Position numbers and translations under genes: made by a program. From assembly GCF_017873715.1 (NCBI RefSeq), contig NZ_JAGGKM010000001.1, forward strand, positions 124,001-188,000: DNA of 64,000 nt, in the 5' to 3' direction. Origin of the DNA: Cytobacillus luteolus (GTDB lineage Bacteria > Bacillota > Bacilli > Bacillales > Bacillaceae_L). The notes beneath the pieces were generated by a model. That model did not search any database and was not told where the DNA came from. It saw nothing but the letters and a program-made list of their open reading frames with translations. Positions 52,792 to 60,711 of this stretch are shown one piece after another (the first letter of the stretch is position 1; each line of letters begins with the position of its first letter).

Positions 52792-53547
52792 TTATAACGA
52801 AGCCTGCCAGCCACCATCAACATAAACAGTGTGACCGTTCACATAATTTGATGCATCAGATGCTAGATAAATAGCTGTCCCAATCAATTCCTCAGGTTTT
52901 CCCCATTTTTGTAAAGGTACTTCACTTTTTACCCATTTATCAAACTCAGGGTCATCTACAAGTTTTTGTGTTAAATCGGTAATAAAATAGCCTGGTCCGA
53001 TTGCATTTGTTTGGATATTGTAAGGTCCCCACTCGGTTGCCATCGACTTTGTTAACATTTTTAGTCCACCTTTTGCAGCGGAATAATTTCCGATGCTTGG
53101 ACGGGCCTTCTCAGCATTTAGTGAAGTAATATTAATGATTTTTCCCTTACGACGGGTTTTCATATATTTAAACACACATTGCGAAATATAAAACACAGAG
53201 TTCAAGTTCACATCAATAACAGTTTCCCAGTCCTCCATTGTCAATTCTTCAAGTGGCCCACGACGTTGAATTCCGGCATTATTGACTAACACGTCGATTG
53301 GCCCAACTTCTGCTTCAATTTTATCAACAGCCTCTGCAACAGCTGTTTTATCACATACGTCGAAGGCATATCCGAAAGTAGTTCCCTCAAGTGATTGAAC
53401 AACTTGCTGTACTTGTATTGGGTCTCTGCCGTTTAAAATGACCTTTGCTCCTGCTTGTGCAAAACCCTTTGCAAAGCTTAAACCAAGTCCACGGGTTGAA
53501 CCAGTTATTAGCACCACTTTATCTTTTACACTAAATAAATCCATCAT
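52792..53547 (-). CDS. SDR, gluconate 5-dehydrogenase-like
   Basis: A 251-residue classical SDR. The cofactor motif is TGSTRGLG, with NNAGIQRRGP following. The catalytic Ser is in NITSLNA, and Tyr and Lys in NYSAAKGGLK. IQRRGPLEELTMEDWETVIDVNLNSVFYISQ strongly resembles gluconate 5-dehydrogenases, which interconvert gluconate and 5-ketogluconate. A gluconate/sugar-acid locus lies 4 kb away, which supports the substrate call but is not adjacent. ATG 53547 or 53544 follows AGGAGG. Confidence 0.82.
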   Translation of the reverse strand: MMDLFSVKDKVVLITGSTRGLGLSFAKGFAQAGAKVILNGRDPIQVQQVVQSLEGTTFGYAFDVCDKTAVAEAVDKIEAEVGPIDVLVNNAGIQRRGPLEELTMEDWETVIDVNLNSVFYISQCVFKYMKTRRKGKIINITSLNAEKARPSIGNYSAAKGGLKMLTKSMATEWGPYNIQTNAIGPGYFITDLTQKLVDDPEFDKWVKSEVPLQKWGKPEELIGTAIYLASDASNYVNGHTVYVDGGWQASL

Positions 53548-53671
53548 AACTTATGTCCTCCTTACTTATATGTATTTTTAAATGTATCACAGTTTTAGAA
53601 GAAAGTTTAAAGTATCCATCCTAAGGGAATAGTAAAAAGCGACTCTACTACTATTTGAAAGGAGAATACAT

Positions 53672-54283
53672 ATGTCTAATATAAATTTAGCTATTGTTTA
53701 TTATAGTTCGACAGGAACAAACTATCAGTTATCACAATGGGCTGCGGAGGGTGCTAAAGAAGCAGGTGCAGAAGTGAAGGTGTTAAAGGTACCAGAATTA
53801 GCACCTCAAGAGGCGATTAATTCTAACCCGGCTTGGAAGGCTCATTTAGAGGCTACAAAGGATGTACCAGAGGTAAAGTTAGACGATTTAGAGTGGGCGG
53901 ACGCAATCATCATAAGTGTTCCGACTAGGTTTGGTAATATGCCAGGGCAAATGAAGCAGTTTTTAGATACAACTGGAGGACTTTGGTTTAATGGAAAACT
54001 AATGAACAAAGTAGTTAGCTCAATGTCTTCAGCACAAAATCCACATGGTGGGCAGGAAGCAACAATTTTAGCTCTTAATAATACGTTCTATCACTGGGGT
54101 GCTATTATTGCAGGTCCTGGATACACTGACCCTGTTATGTTCGCTGCAGGAGGAAATCCTTACGGAACCAGTGTGACAGTGAATCAAGATGGAAAAATAG
54201 TTGAGGATGCAAAAGCAGCAGTTAAACATCAAGCAAAGCGTACAGTTACAATTGCTGAATGGGTAAAAAAAGGTCAACAATAA
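53672..54283 (+). CDS. wrbA: NAD(P)H:quinone oxidoreductase, WrbA type
   Basis: A 203-residue flavodoxin-fold protein: LAIVYYSSTGTNYQLSQWAAEGA (FMN phosphate loop), WADAIIISVPTRFGNMPGQMKQFLDTTGGLW and SSAQNPHGGQEATILALNNTFYHWG are WrbA-family blocks. It performs two-electron reduction of quinones, protecting from oxidative stress. ATG 53672 follows AAAGGAG. A bipartite palindrome element and a terminator follow. Confidence 0.92.
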   Translation: MSNINLAIVYYSSTGTNYQLSQWAAEGAKEAGAEVKVLKVPELAPQEAINSNPAWKAHLEATKDVPEVKLDDLEWADAIIISVPTRFGNMPGQMKQFLDTTGGLWFNGKLMNKVVSSMSSAQNPHGGQEATILALNNTFYHWGAIIAGPGYTDPVMFAAGGNPYGTSVTVNQDGKIVEDAKAAVKHQAKRTVTIAEWVKKGQQ

Positions 54284-54298
54284 TAAGACAAAAAATAG

Positions 54299-54373
54299 TT
54301 AAATAAACGTTTGATGAGTTGCCTTGCGCCTAGTAACACCAAGGGGTTCAAAAATTCAAATAAACGTTTGTTT
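54299..54373. repeat. Bipartite AAACGTTTG palindrome element, copy 2
   Basis: AAATAAACGTTTGATG at 54301 and AAATAAACGTTTGTTT at 54358 are 57 bp apart, as in the 35.1 kb copy. The intervening AGTTGC-TTG ... GGGTT-AAAAA matches that copy in order. It lies 15 bases after wrbA and before its terminator. Confidence 0.65.
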
Positions 54374-54380
54374 GGAAATG

Positions 54381-54419
54381 GAGAACATCATTTTTGATGG
54401 TGTTCTCTGTTTTATTTTT
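54381..54419 (+). terminator. Rho-independent terminator of wrbA
   Basis: GAGAAC-ATCA pairs with TGAT-GTTCTC around a T-rich loop, followed by TGTTTTATTTTT. Confidence 0.8.
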
Positions 54420-54437
54420 AAGTTAACTTACTAGAAA

Positions 54438-54459
54438 GACTCCCTTTCAACAGGGAGTC
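54438..54459 (-). terminator. Hairpin after the 157-aa membrane protein gene
   Basis: GACTCCCT and AGGGAGTC form a perfect eight-pair stem 21 bases after the minus-strand stop. Only TTTCT follows, so it is a modest terminator. Confidence 0.55.
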
Positions 54460-54479
54460 CAATTCGCTTTATTAAAGGG

Positions 54480-54953
54480 TTAACCTTTTTTTATTTTCTC
54501 AATTAAATACTGAACTCCATACAATAAATAAGCTTTATAATGAATATAAATAAAGAATTGGAAGTAGTTTAACCGATCTAACTTGATTATTTTTATTCTT
54601 TTTAGAAGAGGCATAAAGATAAAGGCAAAGGCTCCATTAGCCAACACATTATAAAACACATACTTTTTAAAGTTTCCATACGAATATTTAAGTAACCACA
54701 TAGACATAGGTATGTATGGGCCAACGTCAAAAGGAAGCTCATCACGTATAAATGATTTAGGCTTATCGTAAAACTTCCAATACTTCCGCTTACGCCCGTA
54801 TATATGACTGATAATTTCGTAAATGCTGATAACAAAACTTGATCCGAAATAACGTTTTATATAACGCTTGCCAATGAATAATGTTGATAACCAGGGAATC
54901 AATATTAAAAATAAATTAAAAAAATTGTGCCTTTTTCTTTTTGAATAAAACAT
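54480..54953 (-). CDS. Membrane protein, 157 aa, unknown
   Basis: ATG 54953 is nine bases after GAGGTG; a GTG at 54965 overlaps that site. The protein is basic and aromatic, with two or three hydrophobic segments (FFNLFLILIPWLSTLFIG, VFYNVLANGAFAFIFMPLL) and a middle block YDKPKSFIRDELPFDVGPYIPMSMWLL. I have seen similar small membrane proteins only as Bacillus hypotheticals; no function known. Divergent from mgtC. Confidence 0.6.
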   Translation of the reverse strand: MFYSKRKRHNFFNLFLILIPWLSTLFIGKRYIKRYFGSSFVISIYEIISHIYGRKRKYWKFYDKPKSFIRDELPFDVGPYIPMSMWLLKYSYGNFKKYVFYNVLANGAFAFIFMPLLKRIKIIKLDRLNYFQFFIYIHYKAYLLYGVQYLIEKIKKG

Positions 54954-55102
54954 ATTTAACTTCACCTCAACACAGAATTATTCCATTCCATGTTAAAATA
55001 TCCAAAATGCACATTTCTATCCATTATTAAGACTTTCTGAATAAATTGTGTTACTATTATAAAAATTGTCTTTAGTTTTTTAAAAGCAAAAGGGTGATAC
55101 AT

Positions 55103-55792
55103 ATGATGATACTTGACTACATACTCTTAAAAAAATTAATCTTATCATTGATTCTTGGCGCTGCTGTTGGAGTAGAAAGAGAAATAAAGAAAAAACCATT
55201 AGGAATTAAGACAACCATCGTTATTTCGATAAGCTCTTGCTTATTAACGATTGTCTCAATTGAAGCTGCTACCATTTATGCAGTTCCTTATTCTGCCCCA
55301 ATGGATCCATTAAGACTTGCTGCTCAAATCGTAACAGGGGTAGGTTTTCTAGGTGCTGGTGCAATTTTAAGAAGAAACAATGATGTAATCAGTGGACTAA
55401 CAACAGCCGCAATGATATGGGCGGCAGCAGGACTTGGGATTACAGTAGGGGCAGGGTTTTATGTAGAAGCAATTACTGCAACTGTGTTAATGTTCATTGC
55501 CATTGATTTATTAAGCCCACTTTTAATAAAGATTGGGCCAAAAACGCTTAGGCAAAAAGAGCTTCGCTTAAAGGTAGAGGTGGATAGAGAGATATCCTTA
55601 AAAGAAACTATTCAGCATATAAGAGACTTAAATATAAACATAAAAAGAGTGAAGATTAAAGATAACAAAGGCACTGAAAACCGAATGGTTGATTTGGTTG
55701 TCACTGTTCACAATTCTAGGTTTACCTCAGAGGTTTACGAAGAACTAAAGGGAATTAAAGAGATTTTATCAATTGAAGTTGAACTATTGTAA
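55103..55792 (+). CDS. MgtC/SapB-family membrane protein
   Basis: ATG 55103 follows AAGGGTGA; the upstream in-frame codon at 55094 overlaps it. The 229-residue protein has five N-terminal transmembrane helices with the MgtC signature LGAAVGVEREIKKKPLGIKT and QIVTGVGFLGAGAI, and a C-terminal ACT-like domain of about 75 residues. MgtC proteins influence magnesium and phosphate homeostasis; in Bacillus the role is unclear. Terminator at 55795. Confidence 0.92.
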   Translation: MMILDYILLKKLILSLILGAAVGVEREIKKKPLGIKTTIVISISSCLLTIVSIEAATIYAVPYSAPMDPLRLAAQIVTGVGFLGAGAILRRNNDVISGLTTAAMIWAAAGLGITVGAGFYVEAITATVLMFIAIDLLSPLLIKIGPKTLRQKELRLKVEVDREISLKETIQHIRDLNINIKRVKIKDNKGTENRMVDLVVTVHNSRFTSEVYEELKGIKEILSIEVELL

Positions 55793-55794
55793 CT

Positions 55795-55823
55795 GGCCAA
55801 ACCATTAAGGGTTTGGTCTTTTT
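55795..55823 (+). terminator. Rho-independent terminator of mgtC
   Basis: GGCCAAACC pairs with GGTTTGGTC, followed by TTTTTAAG. Confidence 0.85.
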
Positions 55824-56007
55824 AAGTTGCCTGTACCGAGGTCTAAGAATAAAAGAATTCTTAACAGAGAACCCTAAAGATTACAGGAAAGTCGGTTTGC
55901 TTATGTGTCGTTAATCGGTAAAAACTTCCTATTATCATGAAGAATATTATAAACAATGGTCTACCAAGCTAAAGGTAACGAAATCTTTGAAAAGGGGATT
56001 TTAAATA

Positions 56008-56823
56008 ATGAAGCTTACTCCCAAGCAGGTTGTTGAGTTACATGGTTTTAATAATCTTACAAAGTCACTAAGCTTTAATATGTTTGATATTTGCTATACA
56101 AGAACAAAGGAAGAACGGGATGCCTATTTAAACTATATAGATGAAGTTTACAATGCGGAAAGGCTTACGAAAATTCTTTCTAAAGTAACGGATATTATTG
56201 GGGCGAACATCTTAAATATCGCCAAGCAGGATTATGAACCTCAAGGTGCTAGTGTTACAATTCTTGTTTCAGAAGGTCCAGTTGACGAAGCGAAAACAGA
56301 GTCTTTCGAGGAGTCCCCAGGTCCAATTCCTGGTTCAGTCGTGGCACAGTTAGACAAGAGCCACATTACAGTTCATACATATCCGGAATCCCATCCGGAT
56401 GAGGGAATTAGTACATTCCGCGCTGATATTGATGTTTCAACCTGTGGGGAAATTTCACCACTTAAAGCATTAAATTTTCTCATTCATTCTTTTGAAACAG
56501 ATGTAATGACGATTGACTACAGAGTACGAGGTTTTACTCGAGATGTAACAGGTCATAAGTTGTTTATTGACCATGAGATCAACTCTATCCAGAATTATAT
56601 CCCGGATGAAATTCAAGAGTACTATGACATGATTGATGTAAATGTGTATCAGGAAAACATTTTTCATACAAAATGTAAGCTGAAGAAGTTTGATTTGGAC
56701 AACTATCTATTTGGCTATAAGAAGGATACGTTGTCGGCTGAAGAACAAGCAAGCATTACTCGAAAAATTATGCTTGAAATGGACGAGATTTTCTACGGGA
56801 AAAATATGACTGGGTTTATGTAA
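56008..56823 (+). CDS. speD: S-adenosylmethionine decarboxylase, E. coli (SpeD) type
   Basis: A 271-residue proenzyme of the long E. coli class, not the 126-residue SpeH class of B. subtilis. Self-cleavage is expected between K117 and S118 ([13 protein letters not shown]), making the pyruvoyl group from S118. H123 and C146 ([11 protein letters not shown]) fit the known catalytic residues. The product, decarboxylated SAM, feeds spermidine synthesis, but no spermidine synthase is adjacent. ATG 56008 follows AAAGGGG. Own terminator. Confidence 0.93.
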   Translation: MKLTPKQVVELHGFNNLTKSLSFNMFDICYTRTKEERDAYLNYIDEVYNAERLTKILSKVTDIIGANILNIAKQDYEPQGASVTILVSEGPVDEAKTESFEESPGPIPGSVVAQLDKSHITVHTYPESHPDEGISTFRADIDVSTCGEISPLKALNFLIHSFETDVMTIDYRVRGFTRDVTGHKLFIDHEINSIQNYIPDEIQEYYDMIDVNVYQENIFHTKCKLKKFDLDNYLFGYKKDTLSAEEQASITRKIMLEMDEIFYGKNMTGFM

Positions 56824-56829
56824 AAGAGG

Positions 56830-56873
56830 GGAGCTCAATTGGAGGTTTGTACCTTGATTGAGCTGCTTTTTTG
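56830..56873 (+). terminator. Rho-independent terminator of speD
   Basis: AGCTCAAT pairs with ATTGAGCT around a long loop, followed by GCTTTTTTG. Confidence 0.75.
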
Positions 56874-56888
56874 TATGTTTGTTTTTAA

Positions 56889-57113
56889 GTGGACTCAGAG
56901 GCCGTTATTTCATGAAAAATAGGGTTTTTCAAAGGCTTTGCGGACTGAGAGGCTCTTATATGGTGAGAAGTGAGGCCAAACGATGGTTTTTTGATAAGAT
57001 ATCGGCCAGTGAGTCCACACCACAAAAGGTGAAAAATAGTCGACTTTTAGCAGAATAACGGCCTGTGAGTCCGCCAAAACTAGCTGCTACCTCGAAACCG
57101 ACTCCCAGGCCGT
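56889..57113. repeat. CTGAGTCC repeat family, copy at 56.9 kb
   Basis: GGACTCAGAGGCCGTTAT at 56891 and GGACTGAGAGGCTCTTAT at 56942 are 51 bp apart. Inverted copies (ATCGGCCAGTGAGTCC, AATAACGGCCTGTGAGTCC) end at 57016 and 57072. A direct CGACTCCCAGGCCGTTAT lies at 57099. The family matches 44783-44960. The array lies between convergent speD and gntK. Confidence 0.8.
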
Positions 57114-57117
57114 TATA

Positions 57118-57152
57118 TCAAAAAAGACCCTTTCCCTAAAGAAAGAGTCTTC
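57118..57152 (-). terminator. Terminator of gntK
   Basis: On the minus strand AGACTCTTTC and GAAAGGGTCT pair, followed by TTTTTTGAT. It lies 5 bases beyond the stop. Confidence 0.8.
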
Positions 57153-57157
57153 TACCA

Positions 57158-58630
57158 TCAAGAGTAAAATTCATCAAGTCCATCAGAAAGCTCTTTATAA
57201 ACCGCGAACATTTCAGCGTACACCTTATGGTTGTCAGCATTTGGAGTAAAGCTGCCTTGCATCGGAATGCTTTCTTTAATCGAAGTTAAATCACTTACCT
57301 CGCCAATTCCCTTAAGAGCTAACCATGCTGCACCCCATGCCGAGCTTTGATGACTAATTGGTACTTCAACCTCCTGGTTAAAGACATCAGCAAGCATTTG
57401 CAGCCAAAGTGATGAACGAGCAAAGCCACCACTTGCCAGGATCTTTTGAGGAGGGCCAGCTAGTCGCTCGAGTGCTTGTCCAACATGATAGACACTATAG
57501 ATGACACCCTCTAACCCAGCACGGATGATGTGCTCCTTCCCATGACGTAACGATAACCCATGTAAATTGCCTCTTACTCTAGAATTCCACATTGGTGCTC
57601 TTTCACCATTTAAGTAAGGGAGAAAAATAAGCCCTTCAGAACCAGGCACTACTTTTTCAGCTAAAGCGGTAAGAGATGCATAGTTTTCATTCCCGCCAAA
57701 TGTATCTCTTAACCAACGAAACACAATTCCACCGTTATTCGTTGGTCCACCAATAAGCGAGTGCGTTTCTGTAAACGAGTAGCAGAATGTTTGCTGCAAC
57801 TCATCTGTTTTTGGAGAAGAAACAATCTGTCGAATAGCTCCACTCGTTCCAATGGTAATGGCCACTTCACCAGGATTAATCGCACCAATACCAAGATTAG
57901 CTAAAGGACCATCGCTGGCACCAATCACAAACGGAATATCAAATGGTAAGCCGGCTTTCATAGCTATATCTCTATCAATTCCAGTTAACACCTCAGTAGG
58001 TGGAACTGGTCGAAATAGTTTTTCTTCAGATATTCCTGCTAACTTCAACGAATCCTTATTCCACTGATGCTTGTGTAAGTCAAACAAACCAGTAGCAGAA
58101 GCAATAGCATAGTCGACAACTGTACTGCCAAACCAACGATACAATAAAAATTCCTTAATTGAAACGAACTTATCAGCGTTTTTATACGGTTCGTAATTAT
58201 TTTCTTTCATCCAGATCAGCTTAACTAGCGGAGACATTGGATGGATAGGTGTTCCGGTTGCTTGATAAATGTGCAAGCCATTCTCTCGTAAACGAGAAGC
58301 CTGCTCAGCAGCTCGTCCATCTGCCCATGTAATCGAAGGAGATAGTGGCTCACCGTTACTATCCATACATATCAATGAGTGCATGGCACTTGATAAACCA
58401 ATGGCAAAAAGCTGTGCTGTATCAATTGAATGAGAGTCTATTAAAGACCGAATAACCTCAATTGTTGCTTTTTCAATGACTAAAGGGTCCTGCTCTGCCC
58501 AACTAGGGTGTGGTGTGTGAAGCGGGTATTCTACCTCTTGTTCTGCGATAGCAACCCCATTTCTAGTAAAAGCAACGGCTTTTACACTAGTTGTCCCAAT
58601 ATCTAATCCAATAACAATCGTCTTACTCAA
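57158..58630 (-). CDS. gntK: Gluconokinase (FGGY family)
   Basis: A 490-residue FGGY carbohydrate kinase: GLDIGTTSVKAVAF (phosphate 1), HPMSPLVKLIWMKENN, GASDGPLANLGIGAINPGEVAITIGTSGAIR and GGFARSSLWLQMLADVF. The HPMSPL and ASDGPLANLG segments are typical of GntK. It phosphorylates gluconate to 6-phosphogluconate, the substrate of the Gnd protein encoded at 59792. The start is TTG 58630 after AAGGTG. It follows rpiR on the same strand by 28 bases. Confidence 0.9.
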   Translation of the reverse strand: MSKTIVIGLDIGTTSVKAVAFTRNGVAIAEQEVEYPLHTPHPSWAEQDPLVIEKATIEVIRSLIDSHSIDTAQLFAIGLSSAMHSLICMDSNGEPLSPSITWADGRAAEQASRLRENGLHIYQATGTPIHPMSPLVKLIWMKENNYEPYKNADKFVSIKEFLLYRWFGSTVVDYAIASATGLFDLHKHQWNKDSLKLAGISEEKLFRPVPPTEVLTGIDRDIAMKAGLPFDIPFVIGASDGPLANLGIGAINPGEVAITIGTSGAIRQIVSSPKTDELQQTFCYSFTETHSLIGGPTNNGGIVFRWLRDTFGGNENYASLTALAEKVVPGSEGLIFLPYLNGERAPMWNSRVRGNLHGLSLRHGKEHIIRAGLEGVIYSVYHVGQALERLAGPPQKILASGGFARSSLWLQMLADVFNQEVEVPISHQSSAWGAAWLALKGIGEVSDLTSIKESIPMQGSFTPNADNHKVYAEMFAVYKELSDGLDEFYS

Positions 58631-58658
58631 AGTTTACACCTTCTTTTATGCGAATCAG

Positions 58659-59513
58659 TTACACGCGTTTAATTGCAACGGCATTACGCATTCTCTTTAA
58701 TGATGCTTGCATTTCATCCTTTAATTTCACACTTACATTTACATATAATGCATCAATAATCGTTAATTGCGCAAGTCGGGAGGCAAGAGCCTCAGATCGG
58801 AATTCAGTTTCCTCAGAAACAGTAAATAGCGTAATATCAGCTTTTTTACTTAGTGGAGTCTTACTATAGTTGGTGATTCCTATTGTGGTTGCACCTCTAC
58901 TTTTTGCCACTTCTAATGATTCGATTATATCTTTGCTCGTTCCGGAGTGTGAAATACATACAACGACATCCTGTTCGGTTAATTGTGATGCGCTCATGAT
59001 CTGGAGATGGGCATCTGTATAACAGCTTGTAAGTAAACCACTTCTTAAAAACTTATGATGTCCATCCATCGCAATTGCACCAGATCCACCACTACCATAG
59101 AACTCGATTTTTCTAGCAATTGTCAAAGCAGATACTGCTTTTTTAAATTGCTCAGGGTCAATCACCTGCAACGTATCTTCGATTGTTTTTATATTTGATT
59201 TAAATACTTTTTGAACAATAGTAGCCTCGTCATCATCTTCTGTTATCGTGTCATGAATTTCTTTGATAGGTGAGACGACTTCAGATGCTAGTGCAATTTT
59301 CATAGCTTGGTAACCCTTGAAACCAATTCTTTTACAAAAACGAAACACAGTTGCGTCAGCTATTTCTATATCCTCTGCAACTTGGCTGATGGTTGAATGA
59401 ATAATTTTGTCAGGTTGTTCTAAAATATAGTCAGCGACCATCCTCTCTTTATCACTTAGCTTTGAATATACAGCTCGTATGCGAGTGAAACAGTAGGGAG
59501 TTTGTGTATTCAT
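58659..59513 (-). CDS. RpiR-family transcriptional regulator
   Basis: A 284-residue RpiR/MurR regulator. An N-terminal HTH_6 (LSDKERMVADYILEQPDKIIHSTISQVAEDIEIADATVFRFCKRIGFKGY) is followed by a SIS sugar-phosphate-binding domain (FYGSGGSGAIAMDGHHKFLRSG, VVCISHSGTSKDIIESL). The ligand is probably 6-phosphogluconate or 2-keto-3-deoxy-6-phosphogluconate. It is transcribed with gntK and divergently from the gnd-TRAP operon. Two palindromes at 59652-59698 are its likely targets. Confidence 0.92.
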   Translation of the reverse strand: MNTQTPYCFTRIRAVYSKLSDKERMVADYILEQPDKIIHSTISQVAEDIEIADATVFRFCKRIGFKGYQAMKIALASEVVSPIKEIHDTITEDDDEATIVQKVFKSNIKTIEDTLQVIDPEQFKKAVSALTIARKIEFYGSGGSGAIAMDGHHKFLRSGLLTSCYTDAHLQIMSASQLTEQDVVVCISHSGTSKDIIESLEVAKSRGATTIGITNYSKTPLSKKADITLFTVSEETEFRSEALASRLAQLTIIDALYVNVSVKLKDEMQASLKRMRNAVAIKRV

Positions 59514-59548
59514 AATTTAACCTCCTATACGAATGAATGTGTGATTTA

Positions 59549-59562
59549 TTTAAACGCTTACA
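59549..59562 (-). promoter_or_regulatory. cre site (CcpA) before rpiR-gntK
   Basis: On the minus strand TGTAAGCGTTTAAA matches TGWNANCGNTNWCA except for the penultimate base. It lies 36 bases upstream of the rpiR start. Confidence 0.6.
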
Positions 59563-59651
59563 TGTTGTTGTAAGTACTAATGATAATTTTTTGTGCAAAC
59601 GATTTCCTAGAAATAAATTAATCTCTCTATATAATACATTATATTTTACTA

Positions 59652-59698
59652 AAAAAATATTTTTTCTCTATGATGAAAATAAGGAAAAAATATTTTTT
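59652..59698 (+). promoter_or_regulatory. Two identical palindromes, probable RpiR operators
   Basis: AAAAAATATTTTTT occurs at 59652-59665 and 59685-59698, 33 bp apart. The second extends to GAAAAAATATTTTTTC. They lie just upstream of the gnd promoter and between the divergent operons. Confidence 0.5.
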
Positions 59699-59708
59699 CA
59701 TAAAAGTA

Positions 59709-59737
59709 TTGAAATGAAAAAAAATTACTATTATAAT
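59709..59737 (+). promoter_or_regulatory. SigA promoter of gnd-TRAP operon
   Basis: TTGAAA (59709-59714) and TATAAT (59732-59737) with 17-bp spacing, 54 bases before the gnd start. Confidence 0.8.
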
Positions 59738-59791
59738 TGGCTCATGCGAAATAAATTTTCACATGAATGAAGTGAAAGGGGTTACACGCAT

Positions 59792-60688
59792 ATGAAGTTA
59801 GGGATGGTTGGTCTTGGTAAGATGGGGTATAACCTCGTTCAAAACCTAATGGACCATGGCCACGAGGTAGTTGCCCATGATGTGAATTCTGAACAGGTAC
59901 ATAACATTTCTGCAGAAGGCGCAATTGGTGCAAATACTTTAGAGGAAGTCATACAGCAACTAGAAACCCCTCGGATTATTTGGTTAATGGTACCAGCAGG
60001 TGATATTACTGAAAGCGTTCTCTCTAAATTAGAACCGCTTTTAGAGTCTGGAGACATCATTATCGACGGTGGAAATTCGAATTATAAAGATTCTGTCCGT
60101 CGGGGAAAAAGGTTGTCTGAGAAAGGTGTTTATTTCTTTGACTGTGGTACAAGTGGTGGTGTAGAGGGTGCTAGAAATGGCGTCTGTACAATGATCGGTG
60201 GAGACAAAGAAGTCTTCAAATCCATTGAACCACTGTTTATTGACATCGCAGTTGAAAACGGTTACTTCTATTCAGGCGAGTTAGGTAGCGGTCACTATTT
60301 AAAAATGATTCACAACGGGATTGAATATGGAATGATGCAAGCTATTGCAGAAGGCTTCGATATTCTTGAAAAAAGTGAATTTGATTTCGACTACCAAGGA
60401 GTAGCAAAGGTTTGGAATAATGGTTCTGTTATCAGGTCTTGGTTAATGGAGTTAACTGAAAACGCATTCTCCAAAGATCCGAAGCTAGAACAAATCAGAG
60501 GAATCATGAATTCTTCTGGTGAAGGGAAATGGACAGTTGAAACTGCTTTAGACTTACAAGTTCCAGCTCCAGTTATTACTCTTTCACTATTAATGCGTTA
60601 TCGTTCCTTAGAGGATGATACCTTTACAGGAAAGGTAGTTGCCGCACTTAGAAATGAGTTTGGCGGGCATGAAGTAGTAAAAAAATAA
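59792..60688 (+). CDS. gnd: 6-phosphogluconate dehydrogenase, decarboxylating (short form)
   Basis: A 298-residue enzyme of the short NAD-preferring class (YqeC/GntZ-like), lacking the C-terminal tail of the 470-residue form. The Rossmann motif is GLGKMGYNLVQNL; DGGNSNYKDSVRR and DCGTSGGVEGARNG hold substrate residues, and KMIHNGIEYGMMQAIAEGF includes the catalytic Lys. It converts 6-phosphogluconate to ribulose-5-phosphate. ATG 59792 follows AAAGGGG. It heads the operon with the TRAP transporter, directly after the divergent gluconokinase operon. Confidence 0.93.
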   Translation: MKLGMVGLGKMGYNLVQNLMDHGHEVVAHDVNSEQVHNISAEGAIGANTLEEVIQQLETPRIIWLMVPAGDITESVLSKLEPLLESGDIIIDGGNSNYKDSVRRGKRLSEKGVYFFDCGTSGGVEGARNGVCTMIGGDKEVFKSIEPLFIDIAVENGYFYSGELGSGHYLKMIHNGIEYGMMQAIAEGFDILEKSEFDFDYQGVAKVWNNGSVIRSWLMELTENAFSKDPKLEQIRGIMNSSGEGKWTVETALDLQVPAPVITLSLLMRYRSLEDDTFTGKVVAALRNEFGGHEVVKK

Positions 60689-60711
60689 AAATTATTAGGG
60701 GGACTCAACCA

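Noticed and set aside
56858-57058. Plus-strand 66-aa ORF
   Set aside because: It is made of the CTGAGTCC repeat family.
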